NCBI GenBank assembly: GCA_944390275.1
Contig: CALXPL010000001.1
Location: forward strand, 62,001-126,000
Direction of reading: 5' to 3'
Length of the DNA: 64,000 bases
Origin: an uncultured Alphaproteobacteria bacterium
Lineage (GTDB): Bacteria; Pseudomonadota; Alphaproteobacteria; RF32; CAG-239
Positions 47,898 to 56,640 of the stretch are shown one piece after another (position 1 is the first letter of the stretch; each line of letters begins with the position of its first letter). The translations under genes were made by a program, and so were the position numbers. The notes beneath the pieces are model-generated. The model ran no database searches. It saw nothing but the letters and a program-made list of their open reading frames with translations, and was not told the origin of the DNA.

Positions 47898-49434
47898 TAT
47901 AAAAAATATTTTTAGCAGTACAGCCTTGGCTTTACTTCTGAGTTTATCAGCATCAACATTTGTTTATGCACAAACTGTAAATTCTGAAAAAAATCTACTT
48001 TCAAATAATAATGATATTCCTGAGAATTCATTGAATTTTGATATTAATCTTGATGCAGATTCTCCTTTGAATGAAGCCAGCAAAAATGCTAGATCTTCAA
48101 TTCATTTGGATAATAATTCTTTACCCTTAGATAAAAGTACTGCCGAGAATAATACTTTGTCCGTAGCTACTGATAATACCAATTTACCTTTATTGGAATC
48201 TTCTCCTGTGGAAAATAAAGCTCCTTTGGATGTAAAAACTGACAGTAATCCATTAATTCCTTCTGCAGAAAATAATGCTCCTCTTATCTCGGCTTCTTCA
48301 AATACTTCAGAGATTGATATGAGTAATAATCCTCTACTCGTTCCTTCTTCTGATGTTCTTTTGCCTGCAAATAATTCTGATAATCCTGTTTTGTTGCCTG
48401 AGCAAAATAAGCAAGAGGAAATTCCTGATTTGATTAATATTGAGAGTTCAGAAAATCCCGCAGCTTTAGGTGATGATATTTTGAATAAAATTGATAATAA
48501 TTTGTTTTCAAAAATGTCTTCTATTGAAAAGCAATCTGCTTTGTTAACTTTGGAATTAAGACGAGAAAAAATTCGTAGCGAAATTGAAGCAATTAAAGCT
48601 CAACGTAAAAAAGCTCAAGAGGAAGAAGAAGCTCGTGCTGAAGAAAGAAGACAGAAAAGAATCGAATGGGAAAATGAGCAACAGCGTAAATTACTCGTAG
48701 AACAACAGAAACTCCAAGAACTTGAAAATCAGCGTGAGCTTTTAAGACAAGAAAAAATTGTTAAAGCCTACAAAGAAGTTATGTTAACGGAAAAGCAGGA
48801 GTGGATTAAAAATAACGCAAAACTTTATGATCAGATTTCTCAAATTGAAGCTGAACGTGATGCAACTATTTCTGACTTCAAAATGAAGTTATCTAATTTG
48901 AAAACTATGTCTTCTAAAGCTGTTTCAAGTGCCCAAGCAGCTCGAGATCGCTATAATCAAGCTGTTAACAGTTTGCGTTCTCAGCTATCAGTCGTACAAT
49001 CTCGTCTTGATGCCGAATTAAAAGCGAAATTAGCAAAAAATAATCCCTTTGCCGTTGCTCAAGATGCCGTACAAGTTAAACTAAATGATGTTTATGCTAT
49101 TATGGAAATTGTCGGTAAAGGTGAAAACCTTGCAGCTAAGTTAATGAATAAAAACGGTGATCGTTTTTTAGTTCGTAAAGGTACTGTTTTACAAACAGGT
49201 CATATTATTGACGAAATTACAGAAACTTATATCCGCGGCGATATTGATGGCGTTAAAGATTACTTATTCTTTGCTGCCGGAGGAATATTGGATAGTGAAC
49301 CTCAAAAAAGTAATGTTTTGAAAGGAATTAAAGCGTCTATGGCCGCTTCAAAAGAAGGAGGTTCTGGAAACTCAACACAAAACTTAAATACGTCAAGTAT
49401 TCCAAGTTTAGGCGAGGGTATGTTTGTTAGGTAA
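47887..49434 (+). CDS. pilP: Type IVb pilus biogenesis protein PilP
   Basis: A 515-aa exported protein from ATG 47887, preceded by GGAG with 6-base spacing. The signal peptide ends near FVYAQ. It has a long Asn/Ser/Pro-rich disordered region (~30-190), an Arg/Glu/Gln-rich coiled coil (~205-375, for example RAEERRQKRIEWENEQQRK), and a C-terminal PilP-type domain (~395-480) including VYAIMEIVGKGENLAAKLMN. It is about three times the length of R64 PilP because of the added disordered and coiled-coil regions. It would link the secretin to the inner-membrane platform. Confidence 0.75.
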   Translation: MHYNIKNIFSSTALALLLSLSASTFVYAQTVNSEKNLLSNNNDIPENSLNFDINLDADSPLNEASKNARSSIHLDNNSLPLDKSTAENNTLSVATDNTNLPLLESSPVENKAPLDVKTDSNPLIPSAENNAPLISASSNTSEIDMSNNPLLVPSSDVLLPANNSDNPVLLPEQNKQEEIPDLINIESSENPAALGDDILNKIDNNLFSKMSSIEKQSALLTLELRREKIRSEIEAIKAQRKKAQEEEEARAEERRQKRIEWENEQQRKLLVEQQKLQELENQRELLRQEKIVKAYKEVMLTEKQEWIKNNAKLYDQISQIEAERDATISDFKMKLSNLKTMSSKAVSSAQAARDRYNQAVNSLRSQLSVVQSRLDAELKAKLAKNNPFAVAQDAVQVKLNDVYAIMEIVGKGENLAAKLMNKNGDRFLVRKGTVLQTGHIIDEITETYIRGDIDGVKDYLFFAAGGILDSEPQKSNVLKGIKASMAASKEGGSGNSTQNLNTSSIPSLGEGMFVR

Positions 49435-49442
49435 TTCTATCA

Positions 49443-51134
49443 ATGGCCGATACTCCTGAAGAATATGGTTTGGAACAGTCTTCTCAAGATCAGTTAAATA
49501 CTGAAACAGAGCAGACTGTTTCGGGTATTGAGGCAAGTGATAAATATGACCAAAAAATCGATAAACCTGTTAATAAAATTGAAGCTTTATTTCAAAATGG
49601 GAATCGATTACTAACTCTTTCCAGTAATGCAAATCTCGTCATTAATGATGATACAAGACGTTTACTCGCCTTGTTTTCGGATGGACGTTTTTTAGTTTCT
49701 GAAACGCATAAATTTGATGGTCGCGTTCTCAGTTTTGAAGTGCTTGCACGAAAGAAAAAATTACCTATAAGTAAACCTGAATATGTTTCTCAGAATGAGC
49801 TTAACGCTATTTACGCAATTGGTGAACGCTCTCAAGTAAATGTTGAGGCTGATTCAGATCTTGACCAGTTACAAATGCAAAAAGACTTTGTAACTGTTGT
49901 TGCTCGTGCCGCTTCTTTAAAAGTTTCCGATATTCATATCGTTGTTGCCAGCAGTACTCAAATTATGTTTCGTACAAACGGGATGATGACAACCGTTATG
50001 GAATATAGCAAAGAATGGGGCGAATCGTTTGTTCGTGCTGCCTTTGCTTCCTCTGATATTTCTGATTCAAACTATGCTCAAAACGAGTTCCAAGGAGCGC
50101 AAAAACTCGGCTCTACCCCTTTAAGAGGCTCTAAAGGAAAATTAATGCTTCCTCATAATATTTTGGCTATCCGTTTGCAATTTAATCCTATTGCCTTTGG
50201 TTCTCAGTATCTTGTTATGCGTCTTCTATATGCCGATGACAACCCTGACGGTAGCGGTGATTTATCCTCTTTAGGCTTTGGTGAATATGAAGAAAATTTA
50301 TTTTATCGATTACGTGCCGTTCCCGTCGGATTAAATATTATTGCGGGGCCTACCGGTTCCGGTAAGAGTACAACATTACAACGTAATATGATTAAATTGT
50401 TACAAGAAAAAAATTATGAAATCAATTTAATTACTGTTGAAGACCCTCCTGAATATCCAATTCCCGGAGCTCGACAAATGCCGGTTACAAACGCAAACAG
50501 CGAAGAAGAAAAAGATGAAGAATTTACAAAAGCATTGTCTGCAGCTTTGCGTTCTGACCCAGATGTTATGATGGTCGGTGAAATTCGTTCTATTGCTGCT
50601 GCTGAATTAACATTTAAGGGGGCTCTTTCCGGTCATGGCGTGTGGACAACTTTGCACGCTAATAGTGCTCCGGCAATTATTACTCGTTTGCGTGATATGG
50701 GAGTAAAAACATTTATGCTTAATGACCCTGAATTAATTAAAGGTCTTATTTCGCAACGTTTGTTTCGGCGTTTATGTCCCCATTGCCGTGTTTCTGTTAA
50801 ACAAATGCTTGATCAGCCTTCTGTACAACGATTGAAAACTGCTTTGGGCGATTTTGGAATCGAAAATACTTTTGTGCGAGGTCCTGGGTGTAAATATTGC
50901 GATAATACAGGAATTAAAGGAAGAATGTGCGTCCCTGAAATTATTCTGCCTGATGCAACTTTTCTTGACTTGATGATTTCTGGTGAAACACGTAAAGCGA
51001 TTGATTACTGGACAAGCGATTTAAATGGGCGTACTCTCAAAGAAGCTGCTATTGAACGTATGCTTAAAGGTTATATTGATTTGGATGAACTTGAACGTTG
51101 GTGCGGCTTGTTGGATCAGCGTCCCGTTTACTAA
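49443..51134 (+). CDS. pilQ: Type IVb pilus extension ATPase (PilQ/GspE family)
   Basis: A 563-aa type II/IV secretion ATPase that drives pilin polymerisation. It shows the N-terminal N2 domain, Walker A IIAGPTGSGKSTTLQRN, Asp box TVEDPPEYPIPG, Walker B DPDVMMVGEIRS and His box GHGVWTTLHANSA. A zinc-type tetracysteine pair (LCPHCR and CKYCDNTG) is typical of assembly ATPases and lacking in retraction ATPases. It stands between pilP and the platform gene pilR. Confidence 0.93.
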   Translation: MADTPEEYGLEQSSQDQLNTETEQTVSGIEASDKYDQKIDKPVNKIEALFQNGNRLLTLSSNANLVINDDTRRLLALFSDGRFLVSETHKFDGRVLSFEVLARKKKLPISKPEYVSQNELNAIYAIGERSQVNVEADSDLDQLQMQKDFVTVVARAASLKVSDIHIVVASSTQIMFRTNGMMTTVMEYSKEWGESFVRAAFASSDISDSNYAQNEFQGAQKLGSTPLRGSKGKLMLPHNILAIRLQFNPIAFGSQYLVMRLLYADDNPDGSGDLSSLGFGEYEENLFYRLRAVPVGLNIIAGPTGSGKSTTLQRNMIKLLQEKNYEINLITVEDPPEYPIPGARQMPVTNANSEEEKDEEFTKALSAALRSDPDVMMVGEIRSIAAAELTFKGALSGHGVWTTLHANSAPAIITRLRDMGVKTFMLNDPELIKGLISQRLFRRLCPHCRVSVKQMLDQPSVQRLKTALGDFGIENTFVRGPGCKYCDNTGIKGRMCVPEIILPDATFLDLMISGETRKAIDYWTSDLNGRTLKEAAIERMLKGYIDLDELERWCGLLDQRPVY

Positions 51135-51148
51135 ACAAGAGGTGAATT

Positions 51149-52267
51149 ATGGAAGAAAAAAGAAAAAAATCATCTTTAGATAAGGCAATGAAAAGCCTTG
51201 GAACTGTCGAAGTCTATTATGCTAAAATGATTTGCCGTATGTCAAATACCGTTCGACTTAAAATATATCGAAAATTAGCTTCTTTATTACGAAATCGCTT
51301 TTCTTTAATGAATGCCTTGGATTTAATTCACGATGGGTTTAGTAATGGAGGAAAAAATCCTAAAGAACCTATGGCAATTGCTATTGCTTCTTGGGGTAAA
51401 GCTCTTCAAAACGGTCAACCTTTTTCAGAGGCTTTACGTGGTTGGGCTCCAAATCAAGAAAGATTGATGCTTTCCGTTGGCGATGTTTCTGATATGGAGA
51501 GTGCAATTCTAAATCTTATTCGTGTTTCAGAAGGTTCTACAAAAATGATACGTCCTATTGTTGGGGCGATTGCTTATCCATCTTTTCTTTTTATGATGTC
51601 TGTGCTAATTATTTATGCAATCGGGGTTTGGATGGTTCCTCCAATGCTTGAAGCGGCTCCGAATGTGCGTTGGCGCGGAATGGCCGCCGATTTGGTTGAT
51701 TTATCTTATTGGATTAGAGAAAATTGGATTACCGCATTTGCCATTCTTCCTGTTATCGGCTGTATAATTTATTTTACTATTGGTGTCTGGACCGGAAGAG
51801 CTCGTGCTTTCTTTGACCACTTGCCACCTTGGTCCCTTTATAAGGTTTTTTCCGGTATAAGCTGGCTTTTGGCTTTATCTGCTTTGGTAAAAAGCGGTAC
51901 TCCTGTTTCTACATCATTAAGAGCCTTACGCCGCGATTCAAATCGCTATTTAAAAGAAAGAATCGATAAAACTCTTGTTTTTGTTAATAATGGTGATAAC
52001 TTGGGACAAGCTCTTTATAAAACCGGCTTGGATTATCCTGATCCTGAAATTATTAATGACTTGAAAATTTATTCTGAATTAGATAACTTTGAAGACGCTT
52101 TGGAAAATTTAGCTACGGAATGGTTGGATGAAAGTGTTTATATGATTGAAAACAAGGCTTCTATTTTAAACATGGTTGCTATTTTAACCGTTGCCGCTAT
52201 TATTGCTTGGGCTGTTATGGGAACTTTTGAAATGCAAGATCAAATTACAAGTTCTATGGGGTTGTAA
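51149..52267 (+). CDS. pilR: Type IVb pilus inner-membrane platform protein (PilR/GspF family)
   Basis: A 372-aa GspF-family protein with two cytoplasmic repeats and three main membrane segments (~138-160, ~190-212 and ~345-365: SFLFMMSVLIIYAIGVWMV, TAFAILPVIGCIIYFTIGVW and NMVAILTVAAIIAWAVMGTF). It provides the membrane platform on which pilin subunits are extracted from the bilayer. GAGGTG lies before the start, and the next gene begins one base after its stop. Confidence 0.92.
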   Translation: MEEKRKKSSLDKAMKSLGTVEVYYAKMICRMSNTVRLKIYRKLASLLRNRFSLMNALDLIHDGFSNGGKNPKEPMAIAIASWGKALQNGQPFSEALRGWAPNQERLMLSVGDVSDMESAILNLIRVSEGSTKMIRPIVGAIAYPSFLFMMSVLIIYAIGVWMVPPMLEAAPNVRWRGMAADLVDLSYWIRENWITAFAILPVIGCIIYFTIGVWTGRARAFFDHLPPWSLYKVFSGISWLLALSALVKSGTPVSTSLRALRRDSNRYLKERIDKTLVFVNNGDNLGQALYKTGLDYPDPEIINDLKIYSELDNFEDALENLATEWLDESVYMIENKASILNMVAILTVAAIIAWAVMGTFEMQDQITSSMGL

Positions 52268-52268
52268 A

Positions 52269-52856
52269 ATGTTTCTTTCCAATCTGTTTTCTCGAAAATC
52301 TCATCTCAAATTCCTCTCTTTTGGAATTCGTGATAAGCAGATTGCTTTGGGACTGGTTATTTTAGCCTTATTAATTGGTGTTATCATTCTCTCTATTCCT
52401 GACGCCGATAAAAAAGCAAATCTTGCAGCAAACCAAGCGATGGAACTTGCTGAAAAGATACGTAGTCACTATCGTACGAAACCTAATTATTGGGGACTAA
52501 ATACAAATTATGCTCTTGAGAATGACATTGTTCCACAAACAATGCTTCGTAAAAATAAAATTATTAACTCTCTTGGGCAAGTCGTACTTATTGGCTCCGG
52601 AATTGATGGTGATGCCATCATGCCGGGGTCGCATGGTTTTGACATCATTTTTAAAAATGTTAATAAAAAATCATGTATGCTGTTGATGAGTCACTCTTTT
52701 GATGAAAATCAAAAATTGGCTTTGACAAGTGTTACTTTAATAAATACAAAGGAAAAAGTTTTTTCTTGGAGCGGTGAAAATATTTTTCCTTTACCTATTT
52801 TGGAAACAAGAAAAATTTGTGAAAGTAAAAATAATATTATTTGGAATTTTGAATAA
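52269..52856 (+). CDS. PilS-like membrane protein lacking a prepilin cleavage motif
   Basis: A 195-aa protein from ATG 52269, directly after the pilR stop. It has a basic N-terminus, a hydrophobic helix at ~30-48 (ALGLVILALLIGVIILSIP), then an amphipathic region and a C-terminal domain. Its layout resembles type 4 pilins of the PilS class: IRSHYRTKPNYWGLNTNYAL, VPQTML and INSLGQVVLIG parallel the next gene's IRSTFSTQIDF, LPDANM and NPFGGNITIG. No G/S-x-x-x-x-E prepilin site is present, so it may stay membrane-anchored as a non-processed pilin-like assembly factor. The family role is inferred. Confidence 0.6.
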   Translation: MFLSNLFSRKSHLKFLSFGIRDKQIALGLVILALLIGVIILSIPDADKKANLAANQAMELAEKIRSHYRTKPNYWGLNTNYALENDIVPQTMLRKNKIINSLGQVVLIGSGIDGDAIMPGSHGFDIIFKNVNKKSCMLLMSHSFDENQKLALTSVTLINTKEKVFSWSGENIFPLPILETRKICESKNNIIWNFE

Positions 52857-52931
52857 TATTTTTTACCAAAAATTAAGATAGTTTATTTTATTATACACTA
52901 AAGTATTTGTGATAGTATAGATAAAATATAG

Positions 52932-52960
52932 TTGATGATTACGCTAAAATGCGCTACAAT
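52932..52960 (+). promoter_or_regulatory. Sigma-70-type promoter of the major prepilin
   Basis: TTGATG (52932-52937), 17-bp spacer, TACAAT (52955-52960), 28 bases before the prepilin start and followed by GGAGG. It sits in the only sizeable gap of the pilus operon (52857-52987). An independent promoter suits an abundant pilin. Confidence 0.55.
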
Positions 52961-52987
52961 ATATAAGGATTTTGGAGGAAAAGCAAA

Positions 52988-53554
52988 ATGAGAAAATATT
53001 ATCAATCAGAGCAAAGCGGTCGTTCTATGGTCGAAATGCTTGGCGTTTTGGCGATTATCGGCGTATTATCCGTTGGCGGTATTGCCGGTTATTCAAAAGC
53101 TATGGCGAAATTTAAAATTAATCAGGCTCTAGACCAAATTACAACGATGGTAATTAATATTCGTTCTACTTTTTCGACACAAATTGATTTCACAGATGCT
53201 ACGACAGCAAATATTATTGCATTAGGTCTTCCTGATGCAAATATGATTTCTGGTGCTGGAGCTGCAAGAACTCTTGTCAACCCTTTTGGTGGAAACATAA
53301 CAATTGGTAACGCTTCTGTCGGTGGAGAACCTGCAAATTCTTCCTTTACAATTACATATAATGGACTAGACTCTAATGCTTGTCAAAGTTTAGCCTTGGC
53401 TGACTGGGGTTCTGCAGCATCTTCCGGTTTATTGCATATGGAAGTTGGTAACCAAGTTTATAATCAAGGGGATTTTCCTTTGACTGTTAGCGATGCCGTT
53501 AACAATTGCGATGCAGCAAATGATGGAAATTCAATTACTTGGGAATATCGTTAA
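52988..53554 (+). CDS. pilS: Type IVb major prepilin (PilS family)
   Basis: A 188-aa type IV prepilin with a short basic leader, cleavage site region SGRSMVEMLGVLAIIGVLSV (Glu5 of the mature helix kept as E in VEML) and the long N-terminal hydrophobic helix. The globular domain has one Cys pair (SNACQSL and VNNCDAAND), the typical C-terminal disulfide loop. It has its own promoter and terminator and a strong GGAGG. No prepilin peptidase gene is in the window, so processing must rely on one elsewhere. Confidence 0.9.
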   Translation: MRKYYQSEQSGRSMVEMLGVLAIIGVLSVGGIAGYSKAMAKFKINQALDQITTMVINIRSTFSTQIDFTDATTANIIALGLPDANMISGAGAARTLVNPFGGNITIGNASVGGEPANSSFTITYNGLDSNACQSLALADWGSAASSGLLHMEVGNQVYNQGDFPLTVSDAVNNCDAANDGNSITWEYR

Positions 53555-53573
53555 TCTTTTCTTCCGATTATTT

Positions 53574-53595
53574 AAACGCCGCAAATGCGGCGTTT
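53574..53595 (+). terminator. Terminator after the major prepilin
   Basis: A perfect 9-bp GC-rich stem, AAACGCCGC (53574-53582) with GCGGCGTTT (53587-53595), a 4-base loop, then a run of T. It isolates the pilin transcript from the PilT-like gene. Confidence 0.88.
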
Positions 53596-53700
53596 TTTTA
53601 TCTCAGCTTTATTGGTATATTTTCTTTTTTATCGTTATCTTTTTTTTAAGATATCGTGTTTATCATATTGCATAATGTTGGTTTATTTACGGTGGTGAAA

Positions 53701-54666
53701 ATGGTTAAAATCAATGATGTAAAATTCTCTGATATTTATGTTACTCCCGACAAAAAAGCGTTTATTCCTGACGGAAAAACACGAAACGGATTGGCTATTC
53801 TTCCGGCTGAAGATTTTGAAGAATTTTATAAACAGCTTCAAGAAGCATGGGACGGGCATAACCCCAGTTATTCCCTCTTATACGATGGTGTTTTTTATCG
53901 TATTGAGCGTACCATGAGTATTTACGGACCACAATATTGCGGTCGTAAAATGCCTAAACAAGTTCCCCCTTTGGCAACACTTGGTTTTGATGCTAATTTG
54001 GTTACTTATTTGAAAAGTTTAAGCAACTCTTCTGGTTTAATTTTGTGGGCAGGTCCTACCGGACAAGGAAAGACAACCTCTCTTTCGGCACTTCTCAAAG
54101 AATATTTACAAACTGAAGGCGGTTTTGCCTACACTATTGAAGATCCTTGCGAAATGCCTTTAGACGGCGTTTATCATGCTAAAAGCGGCGGTCTGGGTTT
54201 ATGCAAACAGAATATTCCGCCCGAAGGCGATTGGGGTGCCGGTTTGAAATCTGCGCTTCGTTCTAAGCCTCGCTATATTTTAGTTGGTGAGATAAGAACT
54301 CCGGAAACTGCCAGCGAAGCCTTACGTGCCGCGACTTCCGGACACTTGGTCTTATCTTCTATTCACGGAAACAATGTTGCTGATGCCATCAACTCGGTGA
54401 TTAAATATGCTTCATCGACATCTATGAGCGAAGAATTGGCTTATGACCTTTTCTCTCGCGGTATGCTCGGCGTCTTGCACCAAATGCTCGTTGGTATCGG
54501 AGCGGCAAGGCATCCTCAATTAACATACCTATTTGCCAATCCTGATACCAGCAAAGGTGATCAGGTTCGCGGTATTATCAAAAGCGGGAAACTTAATTTG
54601 GCTACTTCAATTGAAACTCAAATGACCCGTTTGGCAAAAGGCATGAGTATGTTTCCTGATTTATAG
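53701..54666 (+). CDS. pilT: PilT-like pilus retraction/secretion ATPase
   Basis: A 321-aa ATPase from ATG 53701 (an upstream ATG at 53656 adds 15 residues without support). It has Walker A WAGPTGQGKTTSLSALL, Asp box YTIEDPCEMPLDG, Walker B PRYILVGEIRTPETA and His box GHLVLSSIHGNNVADAIN. It lacks the tetracysteine found in the pilQ product, as expected for retraction-type ATPases. It is close to the PilT/DotB group. Its position after the prepilin suggests it retracts or remodels this pilus, but a role in the adjacent type IV secretion machine cannot be excluded. Confidence 0.85.
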   Translation: MVKINDVKFSDIYVTPDKKAFIPDGKTRNGLAILPAEDFEEFYKQLQEAWDGHNPSYSLLYDGVFYRIERTMSIYGPQYCGRKMPKQVPPLATLGFDANLVTYLKSLSNSSGLILWAGPTGQGKTTSLSALLKEYLQTEGGFAYTIEDPCEMPLDGVYHAKSGGLGLCKQNIPPEGDWGAGLKSALRSKPRYILVGEIRTPETASEALRAATSGHLVLSSIHGNNVADAINSVIKYASSTSMSEELAYDLFSRGMLGVLHQMLVGIGAARHPQLTYLFANPDTSKGDQVRGIIKSGKLNLATSIETQMTRLAKGMSMFPDL

Positions 54667-54692
54667 AATTCCGATATTGTTTCATCTAAAAG

Positions 54693-54719
54693 AAAAGCTC
54701 TAACAAAATTAGAGCTTTT
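54693..54719 (+). terminator. Terminator between convergent pilT and phosphoribosyltransferase genes
   Basis: An 11-bp stem, AAAAGCTCTAA (54693-54703) with TTAGAGCTTTT (54709-54719), 5-base loop, followed by T-rich sequence. The A-run on the other side lets it act on both strands. Confidence 0.85.
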
Positions 54720-54738
54720 TTCTTATCTTTTTTTTTAA

Positions 54739-55167
54739 TTAGATATCCCACGGAAAAACTATCCACTCATTCGGGACTTGGCGTTCGAATGTATCTACAA
54801 TGCTTTTCCCTTTTTCTTTTACATAAACAGCAACAAAATGTGCTTCCGGCAAAAGATTTTTCATTAAACGAAAGGTTCTTCCGCTATCTGACAAATCATC
54901 AACAACTAAAGTTCTTTCATCGGCACTTTCTATATGACAATCTATTTCTATATCTTCATCGGCACGAAATTCATCATTATCATAGCTTGACACATTAATA
55001 GCATGGGAGTTGCGAATATCCAACTCGTAAGCAAGTATTCCTGCCGGCAATAAACCACCTCGGCTTATGGCTATTATTTTATTATAATTTTTGTTCTTTA
55101 ATTTCTTAGCCAAGTTTTTTACATCTTGGTGAAAATCTTGCCAACTTATATAATATTTTTCTGACAT
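54739..55167 (-). CDS. gpt: Xanthine/guanine phosphoribosyltransferase-like protein
   Basis: A 142-aa type I phosphoribosyltransferase. The PRPP-binding motif is TLVVDDLSDSGRTF, and KIIAISRGGLLPAGILAYEL matches the Gpt N-terminal loop. The protein probably salvages xanthine and guanine by transferring them to PRPP. It lies 5 bases downstream of the thioredoxin-like gene, so the two are likely cotranscribed. The Gpt subfamily is favoured by the short length and the ISRGG motif; exact base specificity cannot be read from sequence. Confidence 0.85.
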   Translation of the reverse strand: MSEKYYISWQDFHQDVKNLAKKLKNKNYNKIIAISRGGLLPAGILAYELDIRNSHAINVSSYDNDEFRADEDIEIDCHIESADERTLVVDDLSDSGRTFRLMKNLLPEAHFVAVYVKEKGKSIVDTFERQVPNEWIVFPWDI

Positions 55168-55172
55168 TGTTT

Positions 55173-55703
55173 TTATCCATGTTGCGCTTTTAATTTATAA
55201 ATATATTCTATGACCTTTTCATCATCCCAATCAGCCGCTCCTCTTATTCTACCGATTTCTTCACTTTTTTTATTTATCAAAACCGTGTGTGGCGATGTGA
55301 AAATTCCAAATTTTGCCGCTAACCTACTGTTCTCATCCGTATAAAAATCTATATCAGGAGCACCGTATTTTGTTAAAAATTTCTTTTGTTCTTCCATGCT
55401 TCCCCATTCTCGTGATGATGAAATCAAAACAACCTTTATCCCGTTACTCTCAACTTGTTTTGCCATATTATTGATACTCTCAAGTTCCTTAATACAAGGG
55501 GAGCAATTTCGCGACCAAAACATAACTAAGATAAATTTATCCTTAAAATCAGTTAAACTATAATGTTTTAAGTCATTGTGTATTATCTCATGTTTCGGCA
55601 ATGCTCGCGGAACTTCATATATGTTTACGCCCTTCTCTCCCGCGATTGCGTTACCATATAGTCCTAATATAAACATTAATGTTAATACAATTTTTTTCAT
55701 CAT
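55173..55703 (-). CDS. TlpA-like periplasmic thioredoxin-fold protein
   Basis: A 176-aa exported protein with a signal peptide (cleavage near NAIAG) and a thioredoxin fold carrying the CxxC active site in FWSRNCSPCIKELESI (Cys-Ser-Pro-Cys) and a cis-Pro loop at FTSPHTVLIN. This fits the TlpA/ResA/CcmG class of periplasmic thiol-disulfide reductants used in cytochrome maturation or protein-disulfide reduction. No cytochrome gene is nearby, so the partner is unknown. Confidence 0.82.
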   Translation of the reverse strand: MMKKIVLTLMFILGLYGNAIAGEKGVNIYEVPRALPKHEIIHNDLKHYSLTDFKDKFILVMFWSRNCSPCIKELESINNMAKQVESNGIKVVLISSSREWGSMEEQKKFLTKYGAPDIDFYTDENSRLAAKFGIFTSPHTVLINKKSEEIGRIRGAADWDDEKVIEYIYKLKAQHG

Positions 55704-55800
55704 GGCCTATTAATAACTAAAATATAAGTTTGTATTTACGACTGTTTAAGAGTATATAAATATATAATATATATTATTACAAAAAAAAGGTTTCAAAATC

Positions 55801-55929
55801 ATGAAAAAAATACTTTTATTGTTACTTTTTTCTCTTTTTATTACCGGAACTTTAAGTGCTTGCGGGAAAATGTCTGCTCCTAAACCTATGGAAGGCAGCG
55901 GGTATCCTCATTCTTACCCTCGCCAATAA
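55801..55929 (+). CDS. Small LptM/YifL-like lipoprotein
   Basis: A 42-aa lipoprotein: Lys-rich start, a Leu/Phe-rich h-region and the lipobox LSAC. A short tail GKMSAPKPMEGSGYPHSYPR follows, like the tiny alphaproteobacterial lipoproteins annotated as LptM/YifL (Gly-Lys, Pro-rich, YP..YP ending). LptM assists LptD maturation in E. coli; equivalence here is a guess. It is 15 bases upstream of the VWA gene. Confidence 0.65.
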   Translation: MKKILLLLLFSLFITGTLSACGKMSAPKPMEGSGYPHSYPRQ

Positions 55930-55944
55930 ACGGAGTTTAAAGTC

Positions 55945-56640
55945 ATGAGCGATGAAAATAATAAATATATTGATGAAATGATTCCTTATGTGGAGTTTGC
56001 TGACAACGCTAATGAAAGAACTCCTTGTGTCTTGGTTCTTGACTGTTCCGGCTCTATGCGCGGTGAACCTATTAAACAGCTTAATGCAGGTTTAAAAGCC
56101 CTTGAAACAGAACTTAAAGAAGATATTGATGCAAGTTCTCGTGTGCAACTTCTTATTATTAAGGCCTTTGGTAAAGATGAAGCTCTTATTTCATCTGATT
56201 GGATTGATGCTATGAACTTTAATGCTCCCGAAATGGAAGCCGGCGGCCTAACCCCACTCGGTAAAGCTATGGAACTCGCTTTACAAAAAATTGAAGAGCA
56301 AAAATGCTTATATGATAGTTGCGGGATTACATCAAAACGTCCTTGGATTTTTCTGATAAGTGATGGAGAACCAACAGATTATGATTGGGAAATTATTGCA
56401 GAAAAATGCCGTTATGCTCAGAAAAATAAAAAAGTTGTCATTCATGCCGTCGGAACTCAAGGAGCTAATCTTGATAAACTTGCAAAATTTTCAACAATTC
56501 CTCCCAAAAGATTAACCGGTCTTAAATTTACAGAATTCTTTTTATGGTTGTCTCGCAGCGTGTCGTGTGTTTCTAAAGCGGCTCCCAATGTCCCTGATTT
56601 ACTTGAAGATACCGGAGAATGGGATGAAGATGCCGAATAA
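55945..56640 (+). CDS. yegL: VWA-domain protein (YegL/TerY type)
   Basis: A 231-aa soluble von Willebrand A domain protein with an intact MIDAS: DxSxS in VLDCSGSMRGEP, a Thr in GGLTPLGKAM and an Asp in LISDGEPTDYDW. TerY/YegL proteins bind a metal-dependent ligand and are encoded with a PP2C phosphatase and a protein kinase. The next gene overlaps it by 17 bases, so the three genes 55945-58842 are one coupled unit. The role is probably as an adaptor in a phosphorylation switch; the inputs are unknown. Confidence 0.85.
   Translation: MSDENNKYIDEMIPYVEFADNANERTPCVLVLDCSGSMRGEPIKQLNAGLKALETELKEDIDASSRVQLLIIKAFGKDEALISSDWIDAMNFNAPEMEAGGLTPLGKAMELALQKIEEQKCLYDSCGITSKRPWIFLISDGEPTDYDWEIIAEKCRYAQKNKKVVIHAVGTQGANLDKLAKFSTIPPKRLTGLKFTEFFLWLSRSVSCVSKAAPNVPDLLEDTGEWDEDAE

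Noticed and set aside
53656..53700. Upstream start for the PilT-like gene
   Set aside because: The 15 extra residues are hydrophobic, unlike PilT N-termini, and ATG 53701 is a better start.
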